A stretch of DNA of 52,389 bases from Paracoccaceae bacterium (GCA_020425125.1 JAGQRV010000014.1:1-52389); one strand, 5' to 3'; positions 26,820 through 35,626 are shown, counted from the first letter of the stretch. Made by a program: numbers and translations. The notes: generated from the sequence alone by a model not told the origin.

Positions 26820-26887
26820 TATGGGATGGCCCGCCCCTCACCGGCGCCGGGTACGCTCGGCGCATCTGAGGGCAAAGGAGACGAGCC

Positions 26888-27914
26888 ATGCGTGTCAGCA
26901 TAATCGGGATCGACCTGGGCAGGAACACATGTAGCGTTGCTGGAATGGATGCGGATGGGTGTGTTGTCTTCCGCAAGCGCGCGAGCCGCTCCGGGCTCAT
27001 GGACATCGTGCGCAAACACCCGGGGTGCATCGTCGCGATGGAAGCGTGCTGCGGCGCCCATCACCTTGGACGGGTCTTCGCCGAAAGCGGCACGAGGTCC
27101 GGCTGATGTCGCCCGAATACGTCATTCCCTATGTTAAGGCGCACAAGAACGACGAACGCGACGCCGAAGCGATTGCCGAGGCGGCGAGCCGGCCGACGAT
27201 GCGGTTCGTGCCGGTGAAGACGCAAGGGCAATCGGACCTGCAATCCCTGCACCGCGCCCGAGAAAGGCTCGTCGGCGATCGGACCGCGCTGATCAACCAC
27301 CTTCGGGCGCTAATGCTCGAACGCGGCACTACCGCAGCGAAAGGCCGCGCCAGGCTGTGGCGGGAGGTTCGTGGCCTGCTTGCGGAACCGCCTGTCGAGT
27401 TCAGCCGACGGATCTCGTTGCTGGTAGAGGACCTTGCCGCGGACTGGGCTCGTCTCGACGCACGCATCAAGGCCTTCGATAAGGAAATCGCCGAAATCGC
27501 ACGTTCCGACGCTGCGATGCGTCGCCTTTCCACGGTGCCAGGTATCGGGCCGATCAATGCGACGGCGCTGGTGGCCGCGATAGGCGATGCTCGTGCGTTC
27601 TCCAGAGGGCGTGACCTCTCTGCCTGGCTGGGGCTGGTACCGCGGCAAGCGACGACCGGCGGCAAGCCGCGGCTCCTTGGCATCAGCAAACGAGGTAACC
27701 GCTGCCTTCGAAAAACCTGGTCCATGGTGCACGGGCGGTCCTGCCACGACTTGCCGCGCAGGATACACATATCGGTCGCTGGCTTCGCAACCTCCTGATC
27801 CGACAGCACAAGAACGTGGTGGTCGTGGCGCTGGCGAACAAGATTGCACGGATTTGCTGGGCGGTGCTCACCGGCAATCAGGACTTTGCCCACGAGGTCG
27901 TGCCAGCGAGCTGA
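26888..27914 (+). pseudogene. IS110-family (IS1111-like) transposase with two frameshifts
   Basis: Three consecutive frames read as one IS1111-type transposase of about 342 codons. Frame 1 gives VSIIGIDLGRNTCSVAGMD and IVAMEACCGAHHLGRVFAE. Frame 2 gives EVRLMSPEYVIPYVKAHKNDERDAEAIAEAASRP and TVPGIGPINATALVAAIGDARAF. Frame 3 gives RWLRNLLIRQHKNVVVVALANKIARICWAVLTG to the TGA at 27912. The breaks fall near 27090 and 27716, where restoring a single C in each place (GGCCACGAG; ACCCTGG) recovers the family sequence. Sequencing error is possible, but two independent single-base losses fit decay. The catalytic residues themselves appear preserved. Confidence 0.85.
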
Positions 27915-28054
27915 GATCGGCTGTCATCAAGGCAAGACTGATGACGGTCAGCGAAGTCCGCGGAAGGTGAGGCAGATGGCCAAACAGTCGAACGGCGGCG
28001 TGCAAACCTGAGCGTTGTCAACGGTCGCGAGAGACCGAGCCGATTACGAGGAGC

Positions 28055-29200
28055 ATGTCGCGCGTATCTCCATCTTGGCAGGGAGCTCGCTCCGAGGCCG
28101 GATACGTTGACGCAGACTGGAAGGCCGGAAAGCTAAAACCTCTTGCAGACGGGGCGGGCCATACGTTGACACTCTACACCGATTTCGGCCGCCCCTCGAT
28201 CCCGCCGGAGCGGTTGATCCGGGCAAGCCTGATCCAGATCCTGTTTTCCGTCAGGTCCGAACGCCAGCTGATGGAGCAGATGGAGTACAATCTCCTGTTC
28301 CGCTGGTTCGTTGGCCTCGGGATCGATGACCCAGTTTGGGTGCCGACCGTGTTCACCAAGAACCGTGACCGCCTGTTGACGACAGAGATGTCGCGAAAGG
28401 TGATGGCCGCGATCCTGGACCATCGCGAGGTCGCACCGCTCTTGTCGGACGACCACTTCTCGGTCGATGGGACGCTGGTCAAGGCCTGGGCCTCGATGAA
28501 GAGCTTTCAGCCGACGGCAAGCGATACCCCGCCCGACGATGGCTCGGGCAGTCCGCCCCGACCCGATACTTACAGAGAAGATCATGCCGAGCCGACTGAA
28601 CCCGAGACCATTCCGATGACCCACTCCAGCCGCCAGAACCGCAACGCCGAGGTCGACTTTCGGGGCGAGAAACGCTCGAACACCACCCATGCCTCGACCA
28701 CCGACCCGGAAGCCCGGCTCTACAAGAAGTCGCCCAGCACCGGCGCGATGCTGTGCTTCATCGGCCACGCCCTGATGGAGAACCGCAGCGGCCTGATCGT
28801 ACAGGGCGATTTGACCCGGGCAGACGGCCATGCAGAACGGCGCGCCGCCCTCGACATGATCAACCGCCACTCCCCCGGATCGTCTCGGCGGCTGACGCTG
28901 GGTGCGGACAAGGGGTTCGATGCAGCCCAGTTCGTCGCCGACCTCCGGCAAGCCTGCGTCACCCCGCATGTGGCTCAGAAATCACGATATTCGGTGATCG
29001 ACGGCAGGACCACCTGGCACGGGGGATACGCCCTATCAATCAAGCACCGCAATCGGATCGAAGAGGCTTTCGGCTGGGCCAAGACCATCGGCAGCATGGC
29101 CCAGGCCGTCTATCGTGGCGTAGAGCGGGTGCGCTCCCGCTTCATCCTCACGATGGCAGCCAACAACTTGGCCCGATTGCCCCGGCTGCTCGCGGCATGA
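28055..29200 (+). CDS. IS5-family transposase
   Basis: A 381-residue DDE transposase. The N-terminal dimerisation/DNA-binding part contains LYTDFGRPSIPPERLIRASLIQILFSVRSERQLMEQMEYNLLFRWFVGL. Catalytic residues are visible in LSDDHFSVDGTLVKAWAS (first Asp), TLGADKGFDAAQFV (second Asp) and KHRNRIEEAFGWAKTIG (Glu). The N-terminal and C-terminal parts are joined by an acidic/Pro-rich linker. About 110 bases downstream is CTTCTTCAGCACGCTGTTAG, which resembles the outer end of alphaproteobacterial IS5-type elements, so the right end is probably near 29315; I could not identify the matching left end. Confidence 0.9.
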   Translation: MSRVSPSWQGARSEAGYVDADWKAGKLKPLADGAGHTLTLYTDFGRPSIPPERLIRASLIQILFSVRSERQLMEQMEYNLLFRWFVGLGIDDPVWVPTVFTKNRDRLLTTEMSRKVMAAILDHREVAPLLSDDHFSVDGTLVKAWASMKSFQPTASDTPPDDGSGSPPRPDTYREDHAEPTEPETIPMTHSSRQNRNAEVDFRGEKRSNTTHASTTDPEARLYKKSPSTGAMLCFIGHALMENRSGLIVQGDLTRADGHAERRAALDMINRHSPGSSRRLTLGADKGFDAAQFVADLRQACVTPHVAQKSRYSVIDGRTTWHGGYALSIKHRNRIEEAFGWAKTIGSMAQAVYRGVERVRSRFILTMAANNLARLPRLLAA

Positions 29201-29401
29201 CGATGAGAGACGGCATCAGGCACGCCTGCCCTCAGCGTCGAAGGGCACGATGCCGAAGCCCGAAAGCTACTGGCAAAAGGAAACCGTCCCAGCTCACAGA
29301 CTTCTTCAGCACGCTGTTAGAGGCCCTGCCAATGAACAGTACGGCCCGCGGCTCGTTGACTTCTTCGGACAAGTGATGCGCGACTGAGCGGCAGCGCTGA
29401 C

Positions 29402-30391
29402 TTATCGCAACTTCCTATAGGGCGAGTAGACCTCGGGATTGATCATATGGACCGGATCGCCGGCGCAATTCGCGTTGACGATGTCGTAGATGTCCGCGAA
29501 CTGGAGATCGAGTTCGTCCTCAGTGACGAAGCCGATATGCGGTGTGGGAATGACTCGGGTATGTGAAACTAGGTCGTCGTCCGGGTCGATCATCGGTTCT
29601 CGGTCCCATACATCCAGTGCCGCACGACCGGGCCGACCGGCGTTCAATGCCGCGAGCAGTGCTCCAGGCGCGACGAGTCCTGCCCGCGCCGTGTTTACGA
29701 ATACCGCGTCGGGGCGCATTGCCATGAGGTCGTCGCGGGTGATTGTACTCCGGGTAGACTCAGTGAGGCGCACATGGATGCTCACAAAGTCAGCTCGCTC
29801 GAAGAACGCTGCGCGGCACTTCGCAATCGTCTGGCCGTCAAAGGCGGCCCGTCGACGGCCTTCTTCTGATGCCCACCAGACCACTGGCATGCCGAACGCG
29901 CGAGCGTAGTCGGCGACAACGCGCGCGATGCTTCCGTAGCCGTAAAGACCAAGTGTCCGTCCTTTCACGCTGCGCCCCACGCCCGACTGCCACCTGCCGG
30001 CCCGCATCGAGGTGATCTGACCGTCCAGATCACGGGCTGCGGCCAGGATCAGTGCGAACGTCAGTTCCGCTGCGGCGATCGACGGAGTTCCCGCATGCAT
30101 GTTTGAACAGAATAGAATTCCGGCACGGGTGAGCGCGGCGACGTCGACGTGGGGATAGGCTGAACGCATAGCAATCAGCTGTACATTCGGGAGACGCGCA
30201 ACCAAGCTTTCCGTGATCTGCGTCCTGTCTCGAAAAAGAACGAGTGCCTCCGCGTCATGGAGCCGGGCAGCCAACGCCTCCTCGCCGGGCGCCCGGTCTT
30301 GCCATACCGTCACCTCGTGTCCTGCCAAACGCGAGTAGCTTGGCAGCCCGCGAAGTGTGCCGAAATAGTCATCGAGGATGTGCACCTTCAT
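29402..30391 (-). CDS. D-2-hydroxyacid dehydrogenase family protein
   Basis: A 329-residue NAD(P)-dependent dehydrogenase. The nucleotide motif is GRTLGLYGYGSIARVVADYARAFGM (about residues 142-166, GxGxxA type). The catalytic set is seen as the Arg in VFVNTARAGLV, the Glu in DREPMIDPDD and the His in TPHIGFVTEDELD. It interconverts a 2-oxoacid and a D-2-hydroxyacid; hydroxypyruvate/glyoxylate reductase-like activity would fit the hydroxypyruvate-isomerase-like enzyme in the next operon. It is transcribed away from the GntR regulator, sharing a 292-base intergenic region. A GGAGA ribosome site supports the start. It is the first gene after the IS zone. Confidence 0.87.
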   Translation of the reverse strand: MKVHILDDYFGTLRGLPSYSRLAGHEVTVWQDRAPGEEALAARLHDAEALVLFRDRTQITESLVARLPNVQLIAMRSAYPHVDVAALTRAGILFCSNMHAGTPSIAAAELTFALILAAARDLDGQITSMRAGRWQSGVGRSVKGRTLGLYGYGSIARVVADYARAFGMPVVWWASEEGRRRAAFDGQTIAKCRAAFFERADFVSIHVRLTESTRSTITRDDLMAMRPDAVFVNTARAGLVAPGALLAALNAGRPGRAALDVWDREPMIDPDDDLVSHTRVIPTPHIGFVTEDELDLQFADIYDIVNANCAGDPVHMINPEVYSPYRKLR

Positions 30392-30638
30392 GATGGGTCT
30401 CCATTGGTCCTAGCCCGGCGAAGCTTCAGCCCGGCCGCTGGCTACGCGCGAACAGCGCAGGGATAAGCACCGCCAGGACCAAAAGCCCGAAGACATGGTG
30501 TCTCGCGACAAAGGTCGGCTCGACACCATCGCGCCCGGCGCAGAGGATATCAGCAGGAGTGAAGGAGAAAGACCACGCAGTTTCGCTGCCGTAATGTAGC
30601 CGTCGCTTACGCATCTTGCACCAGCGTGATGAACATAC

Positions 30639-30656
30639 ATACATTGACTCATGTAT
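30639..30656. promoter_or_regulatory. ATACAT-N6-ATGTAT inverted repeat before the GntR regulator, candidate operator
   Basis: A perfect 6-6-6 inverted repeat (ATACAT tgactc ATGTAT) lies 28 bases upstream of the regulator's start and overlaps a TTGACT element. A GTATGTAT motif (present here in the reverse sense within CATACATACAT), ATTGACT and AAGAGACAA all recur at the tctC promoter 5 kb away, which suggests a shared regulator, most simply the GntR protein itself. Confidence 0.45.
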
Positions 30657-30683
30657 CGATAAGAGACAAACGGCGACCTTTCG

Positions 30684-31562
30684 ATGAACGAGCTTCACCG
30701 CAACCTTTCCGAGAGAATTCTTCGGCACATCCGCACCGCGGATCTGCCTGAAGGCGCGCACCTGACCGAGCAGAGCCTGCAGGCGCTCCTCGGAACCTCT
30801 CGGCAGCCGATCCGATCGGCTCTTGCGCATCTCGAGACGCGAGGCGTGCTGGAACGGATTCCAAACAAGGGCTTCTTCCTGCGCGATCCAAGCGCCGTCG
30901 ATGTCGAGGAACTTCAACCCGGAAACGGGCAGTCCGACGAGGCAATCTACCTGCGGATCGCCGAGGAGAAACTCGCGAGGATTCTGCCCGACAAGGTCAG
31001 TGAGAACGACCTCATGCGCCGCTACAACATATCCCGTCTGCAGCTGCGACGCATACTGACCAGGATTGCAGGCGAGGGTTGGATTGAGCGCAACGAGGGC
31101 CGGGGCTGGACTTTTGCATCCCTGATCGACTCGCTCGAAGCCTACCGCGAAAGTTATGATCTCCGCCGAATGCTTGAGCCACAGGGCCTGCGTTCTGCGG
31201 ACTTCAGGCTCGATGTGAAGCTGCTTTCCGGCCTCCGGCGCCAGCAGGAGCTGCTTCGCGACGGTGGCTGGAAGACGCTCGGGCAGATGGACCTGTTCGA
31301 GACAAATTCCGCCTTCCACGAGGGCCTGGCACAGATGTCCGGCAACCGATTCCTTCATTCGACGATAGCGCGAATGAACCAGCTGAGGCGCCTCGTTGAG
31401 TATCGGCAGACGCTTGATCGTGACCGGGTGCGTAGCCAAAATGCCGAACACCTCGAAATCATCGATGCCCTCGAGGCCGAAGAGGTCGAGACAGCCGCAG
31501 AGCTCCTCGAGGCGCATATCGGCGGGGCCAAGGCGAGGAAGGCGAACGCGGAAATCTTCTGA
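30684..31562 (+). CDS. GntR-family (FCD-type) regulator with two winged-helix domains
   Basis: A 292-residue regulator. Residues 1-65 are a GntR winged helix (LSERILRHIRTADLPEGAHLTEQSLQALLGTSRQPIRSALAHLETRGVLERIPNKGFFL). Residues about 85-150 contain a second helix-turn-helix-like unit (LARILPDKVSENDLMRRYNISRLQLRRILTRIAGEGWIERNEGRGWTF). Residues about 150-285 are an all-helical FCD ligand-binding domain with FETNSAFHEGLAQMSGNRFL and the closing HLEIIDALEAEEVETAAELLEAHI. FCD domains usually bind a carboxylate through His and Asp residues. It sits between the hydroxyacid dehydrogenase and the catabolic operons and probably controls them. Its stop is 12 bases from the convergent ABM gene. Confidence 0.88.
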   Translation: MNELHRNLSERILRHIRTADLPEGAHLTEQSLQALLGTSRQPIRSALAHLETRGVLERIPNKGFFLRDPSAVDVEELQPGNGQSDEAIYLRIAEEKLARILPDKVSENDLMRRYNISRLQLRRILTRIAGEGWIERNEGRGWTFASLIDSLEAYRESYDLRRMLEPQGLRSADFRLDVKLLSGLRRQQELLRDGGWKTLGQMDLFETNSAFHEGLAQMSGNRFLHSTIARMNQLRRLVEYRQTLDRDRVRSQNAEHLEIIDALEAEEVETAAELLEAHIGGAKARKANAEIF

Positions 31563-31574
31563 TCCCAGATGCGA

Positions 31575-31868
31575 TCAGCCGACGGCGACCTCGGTGTGGA
31601 CTACGGTCGGCGGCTCGGTAAAGAATGGACCGGCAAGTGCGCGCCACTCCTGAAATGCAGCGGAGCCCCGGAACGTCACCGTGTGGTGTTCGACCGTTTC
31701 CCAGGCAACGACCAGCCGGTAGCTGCCGGGGACCTCTATAACCCGTTCGAGGTGCATTCCATGACACCCCGCGGCGGCCAGAAAGAGACGCCGCGCGTCA
31801 GTGACGGCCCCTTCGAACTGGGAAGCCTGTTCGGGGGCGACGGTCAGGGTTGCGATTTCCCGGATCAA
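31575..31868 (-). CDS. antibiotic biosynthesis monooxygenase (ABM) domain protein
   Basis: A 97-residue ferredoxin-like fold protein: REIATLTVAPEQASQFEGAVTDARRLFLAAAGCHGMHLERVIEVPGSYRLVVAWETVEHHTVTFRGSAAFQEW. The WETVEHHTVTFRGS stretch is the usual ABM signature. Members act as cofactor-free oxygenases on quinone-like or polyketide substrates or as small-molecule isomerases, and many are unassigned. It is the last gene of the leftward operon and begins with TTG in a 4-base overlap (TTGA) with the cupin stop, showing translational coupling. Its substrate is unknown. Confidence 0.82.
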   Translation of the reverse strand: MIREIATLTVAPEQASQFEGAVTDARRLFLAAAGCHGMHLERVIEVPGSYRLVVAWETVEHHTVTFRGSAAFQEWRALAGPFFTEPPTVVHTEVAVG

Positions 31869-32281
31869 AGCCGCTTCGCCTTCTCGTGCTCGGCATCGAT
31901 GCTTTGCTCCACGCCGGTTTCCACCATTGTCCGGGTGGCGTCGACTGTGGCGTAGGTCCAGAGGATGCGCATCGGAGCATTGCTTTCATTCAGAAAGCGG
32001 TGCGGCACGTTTGCGGGAATCCACGTCGTGTCGCCGGCCTTGAGCGCATGCCGGGAACCATCGATCTCGGCGACGGCCTCACCTTCGAGGATCATCACGC
32101 TTTCCTCGCAGTTGTGGAAGTGGAGCCCGATCTTCGCGCCAGGGTCGAACGCGGTAATTCCATTGATGATGCTCGTCGAGCCACACTTGCGCGTTACGAG
32201 CGGGATCGTCCGGGCACCGTTTCCACGGTCATTCACCGGCAACTGGTCGGGATGGAATATGGTGGGGCTCTTGTGGGTCAT
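31865..32281 (-). CDS. cupin domain protein
   Basis: A 138-residue single-domain cupin. The two metal-binding motifs are visible: GAKIGLHFHNCEESVMILEGEAVAEIDG (motif 1: HxH and Glu) and WIPANVPHRFLNES (motif 2 with His). Such small cupins act as isomerases, lyases or dioxygenases, or bind metal without catalysis. It starts at an ATG behind GGAGA, 11 bases after the stop of the aldehyde dehydrogenase gene; the long upstream extension of the frame (to 32494) is antisense to nothing useful and is rejected. Function within the pathway is unknown. Confidence 0.85.
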   Translation of the reverse strand: MTHKSPTIFHPDQLPVNDRGNGARTIPLVTRKCGSTSIINGITAFDPGAKIGLHFHNCEESVMILEGEAVAEIDGSRHALKAGDTTWIPANVPHRFLNESNAPMRILWTYATVDATRTMVETGVEQSIDAEHEKAKRL

Positions 32282-32292
32282 CGATGTCTCCT

Positions 32293-33663
32293 TCACTGGG
32301 CAGGTCCGATCCAGACCGTCTTGATGTTGGTGAACTCGCGGATGCCGTAGCTGCCGAGCTCGCGCCCGTAGCCCGACTTCTTGATACCGCCGAAAGGCAG
32401 CCGCGCGTCGGAGGCGACCATGCCGTTGACGAAGACAGCGCCTGCGTCGATCTCTCGTGTCATGCGGCGGGCGAGGTCGAGGTCGGATGTCCACACTGCC
32501 GCGCCGAGGCCGAACTCCGTGTTGTTCGCCAGAGCGACCGCGTCTTCGGCGCTGGCGCAGCGGATGACCGAGGCGACCGGGCCGAACAGCTCCTCGCGGA
32601 ACGAAGTGTGCTCGGGACGGACCCGGTCGAGGAGCGTCGGTGCATAGTAGCAGCCCGGCCGGTCTAGCATTTCGCCACCCAGCGCGAGTTTGGCACCGTC
32701 GCGGATCGACCGTGTCACCTGGTCATGCAACTCGGCACGAAGGTTGAACCGGGCCATTGGACCGATCTGGGTCTGGGGGTCCATCGGATCGCCGATCCGC
32801 AGCGCCGAGATGCCGTGGCGGAAATGCTCGAGGAACGTCTCGGCGACCTCCTCCTGCACGATGAAGCGCTTCGCATTGACGCAAGACTGTCCAACGTTGA
32901 TGAACCGCGACTTCACAGCAGTCGCGGCGGCGGCGGCCACATCTGCATCGGAAAGGACGATGAAAGGGTCCGAGCCGCCAAGCTCCAGCACCTGCTTCTT
33001 GAGGGCGTTACCCGCTTGTGACGCTACGATCTGTCCGACCTGCGTCGAGCCTGTCAGGGTGACGGCCGCAATGCGGTCGTCGGCGATGAGGCCGGCCACC
33101 TCCGAGGCTTCGACGAGCACGGTCCGCATCAGCCCGTCGGGGCAGCCCGCCTCGTTCATCATCGCTTCGATCGCGAGTGCGGAGCGCGGAACGTTGTTGG
33201 CGTGCTTGAGAATCGCGCCATTGCCGGCCGCGAGTGCCGGCGCGGCGAAGCGGAAGAACTGCCAGAACGGATAGTTCCAGGGCATGATTGCAAGCACGAC
33301 ACCAAGCGGGTCGAAGACCACGCTTGAGTCTGTCGCATTCGATTTGACCGATTCGTCCGCCAGAAAGCGGGGTGCGGCCTCGGCATAGAAATCGCACGTG
33401 ACGGCGCACTTTTCGATTTCTGCACGTGACTCGGAGATCGGCTTGCCAATCTCCTCAGTGATCAGCCGCGCGTACGCGTCGGCACTCGCCCTGAGGCTCC
33501 GCGCCATCGACGAAAGGAGTTCGACCCGCCGCTCTACAGGCACGCGACGCCACATGCGTTGTGCCCGGTCTGCGCCGGCGAGTGCAGCCTCGACCTCGGC
33601 CGCGGTGTGGGCATCGAACGATTCGATGACGTCGCCGGTAGCGGGGTTGACGGACTGTATCAT
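32293..33663 (-). CDS. NAD(P)-dependent aldehyde dehydrogenase, succinate-semialdehyde dehydrogenase-like
   Basis: A 456-residue ALDH-superfamily enzyme oxidising an aldehyde to a carboxylate. It has VNPATGDVIESF at the start, the NAD-fold segments MPWNYPFWQFFR and TLTGSTQVGQIV, the general-base Glu in LELGGSDPFIVL, the catalytic Cys in VGQSCVNAKRF and EELFGPVASVI near the end. The GQSCVNAKR context and length are typical of succinate-semialdehyde dehydrogenase (GabD/Sad-like) members. In this operon a semialdehyde such as tartronate or malonate semialdehyde is equally conceivable. Its start overlaps the stop of the isomerase gene by one base. Confidence 0.9.
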   Translation of the reverse strand: MIQSVNPATGDVIESFDAHTAAEVEAALAGADRAQRMWRRVPVERRVELLSSMARSLRASADAYARLITEEIGKPISESRAEIEKCAVTCDFYAEAAPRFLADESVKSNATDSSVVFDPLGVVLAIMPWNYPFWQFFRFAAPALAAGNGAILKHANNVPRSALAIEAMMNEAGCPDGLMRTVLVEASEVAGLIADDRIAAVTLTGSTQVGQIVASQAGNALKKQVLELGGSDPFIVLSDADVAAAAATAVKSRFINVGQSCVNAKRFIVQEEVAETFLEHFRHGISALRIGDPMDPQTQIGPMARFNLRAELHDQVTRSIRDGAKLALGGEMLDRPGCYYAPTLLDRVRPEHTSFREELFGPVASVIRCASAEDAVALANNTEFGLGAAVWTSDLDLARRMTREIDAGAVFVNGMVASDARLPFGGIKKSGYGRELGSYGIREFTNIKTVWIGPAQ

Positions 33664-34454
33664 CAGGTCTCTCCGTAAACTGAGGGGCGGTTAGACCGGT
33701 CGCGCATGCCGCGCCAACCGGTCAGCCAGGTCAGGTGGTCTGGCCCCGAGGGCAGGTATTCGAAGCCGATGGCGCCGCGGTACCCGGCCGCCCCGAGCGC
33801 ACCGAGGACGGCGGGAAAGTCGACCGAGCCGGTTCCGGGCTCGCTCCGGCCTGGATGATCGGCGATGTGAACGTGGCCAAGGGCGGAGCCTGCCGCCCGG
33901 ATTGCTGCCGCGGGATCATGGCCGTCCGCCGTCGCGTGAAATGTATCGATGAGGACGGAGATTTGTCCTGGCAGAGAGCGCGCGAGCGCCAGAAGATCGT
34001 CGACGTGCGCCATGTGGTAGCCGGGCACCGCCGCATGGCTGATCGCCTCGACGAGAACCTTTGGGGCGCGTCCTTCGCTCAGCCGGACGGCTGCCTCGAT
34101 GTTGCCGCGATATGTGGCGTCGTCACCACCGACCCCCGCCATCGCGTGGACGAACGGGCAACCCACGGCCTCGGCATAGTCCAGCGCGCGGGCGTAGCCA
34201 TCGCGGAACTCGGTCTCACGGCCAGCGAGGCTTGCGATTCCCTTTTCTCCGGCCCCCCCCATCCCCGAGGTGATCTGCGCCAACTTCAGGCCGGTCGCTT
34301 CCAACAGGGTTCGCATCCTGTCAGGCGATAGCGCGACGGGCGCGGGATGTTCGACCGCCTCGAACCCAGCCGCGCGCGCCGCGGCGAAACGGTCCTCGAG
34401 CGGCAGCTTCGCAAAGAGATAGCCGAGGTGCGCGGAGAACGGGTTGCCGGGCAT
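33663..34454 (-). CDS. hydroxypyruvate isomerase-like TIM-barrel protein
   Basis: A 263-residue AP-endonuclease-2-type TIM barrel. The sequence follows the hydroxypyruvate isomerase pattern closely: an N-terminal LGYLFAKLPLEDRFAAARAAGFEAVEH, a middle LVEAISHAAVPGYHM and LIDTFHATADGHD, and a C-terminal VHIADHPGRSEPGTGSVDF followed by GFEYLPSG. Hydroxypyruvate isomerase interconverts hydroxypyruvate and tartronate semialdehyde. The metal and substrate residues Glu/Asp/His expected for the fold lie in those segments. Its length matches the family. It overlaps both neighbours by a single base (TGATG junctions), placing it firmly inside the leftward operon. Confidence 0.85.
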   Translation of the reverse strand: MPGNPFSAHLGYLFAKLPLEDRFAAARAAGFEAVEHPAPVALSPDRMRTLLEATGLKLAQITSGMGGAGEKGIASLAGRETEFRDGYARALDYAEAVGCPFVHAMAGVGGDDATYRGNIEAAVRLSEGRAPKVLVEAISHAAVPGYHMAHVDDLLALARSLPGQISVLIDTFHATADGHDPAAAIRAAGSALGHVHIADHPGRSEPGTGSVDFPAVLGALGAAGYRGAIGFEYLPSGPDHLTWLTGWRGMRDRSNRPSVYGET

Positions 34455-35515
34455 CAGGCGGCCTCCGCAAGGGGCGGCAGTCCGCGATCCCGGGCGATCG
34501 CAGCGAGATCGGCCAACACGTTGTCGGTCACCGGGATGCCTTCGGCCGTCCGCTTCGCCTCGGTCCGCGCTTCGGGTTCGCCGGGCATCAGGACCTCGGG
34601 GCAACCTGCGGCGCAGGGCAGCGCCTTGATGCGGCGATTGAATTCCTCCATCCGTGCCTCGAAGTCCGTCATAGCCATGAACAGATCGGGACGGATCGCA
34701 AAGAACAGATGACCGACGTTCTGTGGTTCGGAGTGGTCAAAGTAGAGGCTCTTGACGTCGCCGCCGTAGTTGGCGCCGGTCAGCACGCCTGACATCAGGT
34801 CCATCATCGTGCCGAGGACGGATCCCTTGACCCCCCCGAAGGGCAGGCACACCCCCTCGAACGCCTTGGCCGCGTCGGTCGTCGGGTTGCCCTCGACATC
34901 GAGGGCGAGCCCCTCGGCGATCGGTTCGCCGCGCATCGCCGCAAGTCTGATCTTGCCGCGTGCAATCACCGTCATGGCCATGTCCATAACGAAGGGGGCG
35001 GACTTCCCGCCCGGCACACCGGCTGCGACCGGACTTGCGCCAAGGAACGCCGTACGGCCGCCCCACATCGCGATAGCCGGAGAGGAGTTAGTGTAGATCA
35101 TCGAGACGTAGTTCTTCTCGATGGCTTGAAGAGCATAGAGCGCTCCCATCCCGAAATGCGTTGAGCGGTTGACGCCGACCATCCCAATGCCGGCGTCGGC
35201 GGCGAGCTCCATCGCCGTGTCCATTGCGAGATGCGACGGCAGGAACCCCATGGCGTTGTCCGCGTCGAGATGCGCCACGGCGCCGGCGACCTTCGTGACC
35301 TTCATGTCGGGGCGCGGGTTCACCAGGCCACGGTCGAGCCGCTCCAGATACATCGGAATCCGAGAAACACCGTGCGAATCGATGCCGCGCAGGTTTGCCT
35401 TGACGAGGTCGTCGCCGACAACGCCCGCGTCTGACTCCGACAGACCAGCACTTTTGAAGGCGGAGCGCGCGAACTCTCGCAAATCTCCGGCCGACAAGAG
35501 CTTTTGTCCCGACAT
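34454..35515 (-). CDS. Ldh-family (malate/L-lactate/sulfolactate-type) NAD(P) dehydrogenase
   Basis: A 353-residue enzyme of the LDH2/MDH2 fold, unrelated to classic Rossmann LDH. Family landmarks: LVKANLRGIDSHGVSRIPMYLERLDRG (catalytic His in DSHG), IGMVGVNRSTHFGMGALYALQAIEKNYVSMIYTNSSPAIAMWGG, and FVMDMAMTVIARGKI. Members oxidise 2-hydroxyacids such as malate, ureidoglycolate or sulfolactate. It is the first gene of the leftward operon. The ATG at 35515 is preceded by GGGAGAGGG; the frame extends 33 bases further but without a ribosome site. Confidence 0.9.
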   Translation of the reverse strand: MSGQKLLSAGDLREFARSAFKSAGLSESDAGVVGDDLVKANLRGIDSHGVSRIPMYLERLDRGLVNPRPDMKVTKVAGAVAHLDADNAMGFLPSHLAMDTAMELAADAGIGMVGVNRSTHFGMGALYALQAIEKNYVSMIYTNSSPAIAMWGGRTAFLGASPVAAGVPGGKSAPFVMDMAMTVIARGKIRLAAMRGEPIAEGLALDVEGNPTTDAAKAFEGVCLPFGGVKGSVLGTMMDLMSGVLTGANYGGDVKSLYFDHSEPQNVGHLFFAIRPDLFMAMTDFEARMEEFNRRIKALPCAAGCPEVLMPGEPEARTEAKRTAEGIPVTDNVLADLAAIARDRGLPPLAEAA

Positions 35516-35598
35516 CCTACCCTCTCCCTTCCGAGTGTCTGTGCGCATCCGCGGGCTCTTCCCTCGATGCGGCGCCTGATGCAGAATTGAATTAAGGA

Positions 35599-35626
35599 TT
35601 GACTTACGACATGTCGTATGTATTTA
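35599..35626 (+). promoter_or_regulatory. tctC promoter with 14-base palindromic operator in the spacer
   Basis: TTGACT (35599-35604) and TATTTA (35621-35626) lie 16 bases apart. The spacer begins with the perfect palindrome TACGACATGTCGTA (35605-35618), ideally placed for a repressor to block RNA polymerase. GTATGTAT follows, and AAGAGACAA comes just after the -10 region, both shared with the GntR regulator's leader. The start of tctC is 120 bases further on, leaving room for a leader RNA. Confidence 0.6.

Noticed and set aside
25106-26827. Target-site duplication flanking the ISL3 element
   Set aside because: The flanking 8-mers do not match as direct repeats, so no duplication is claimed.
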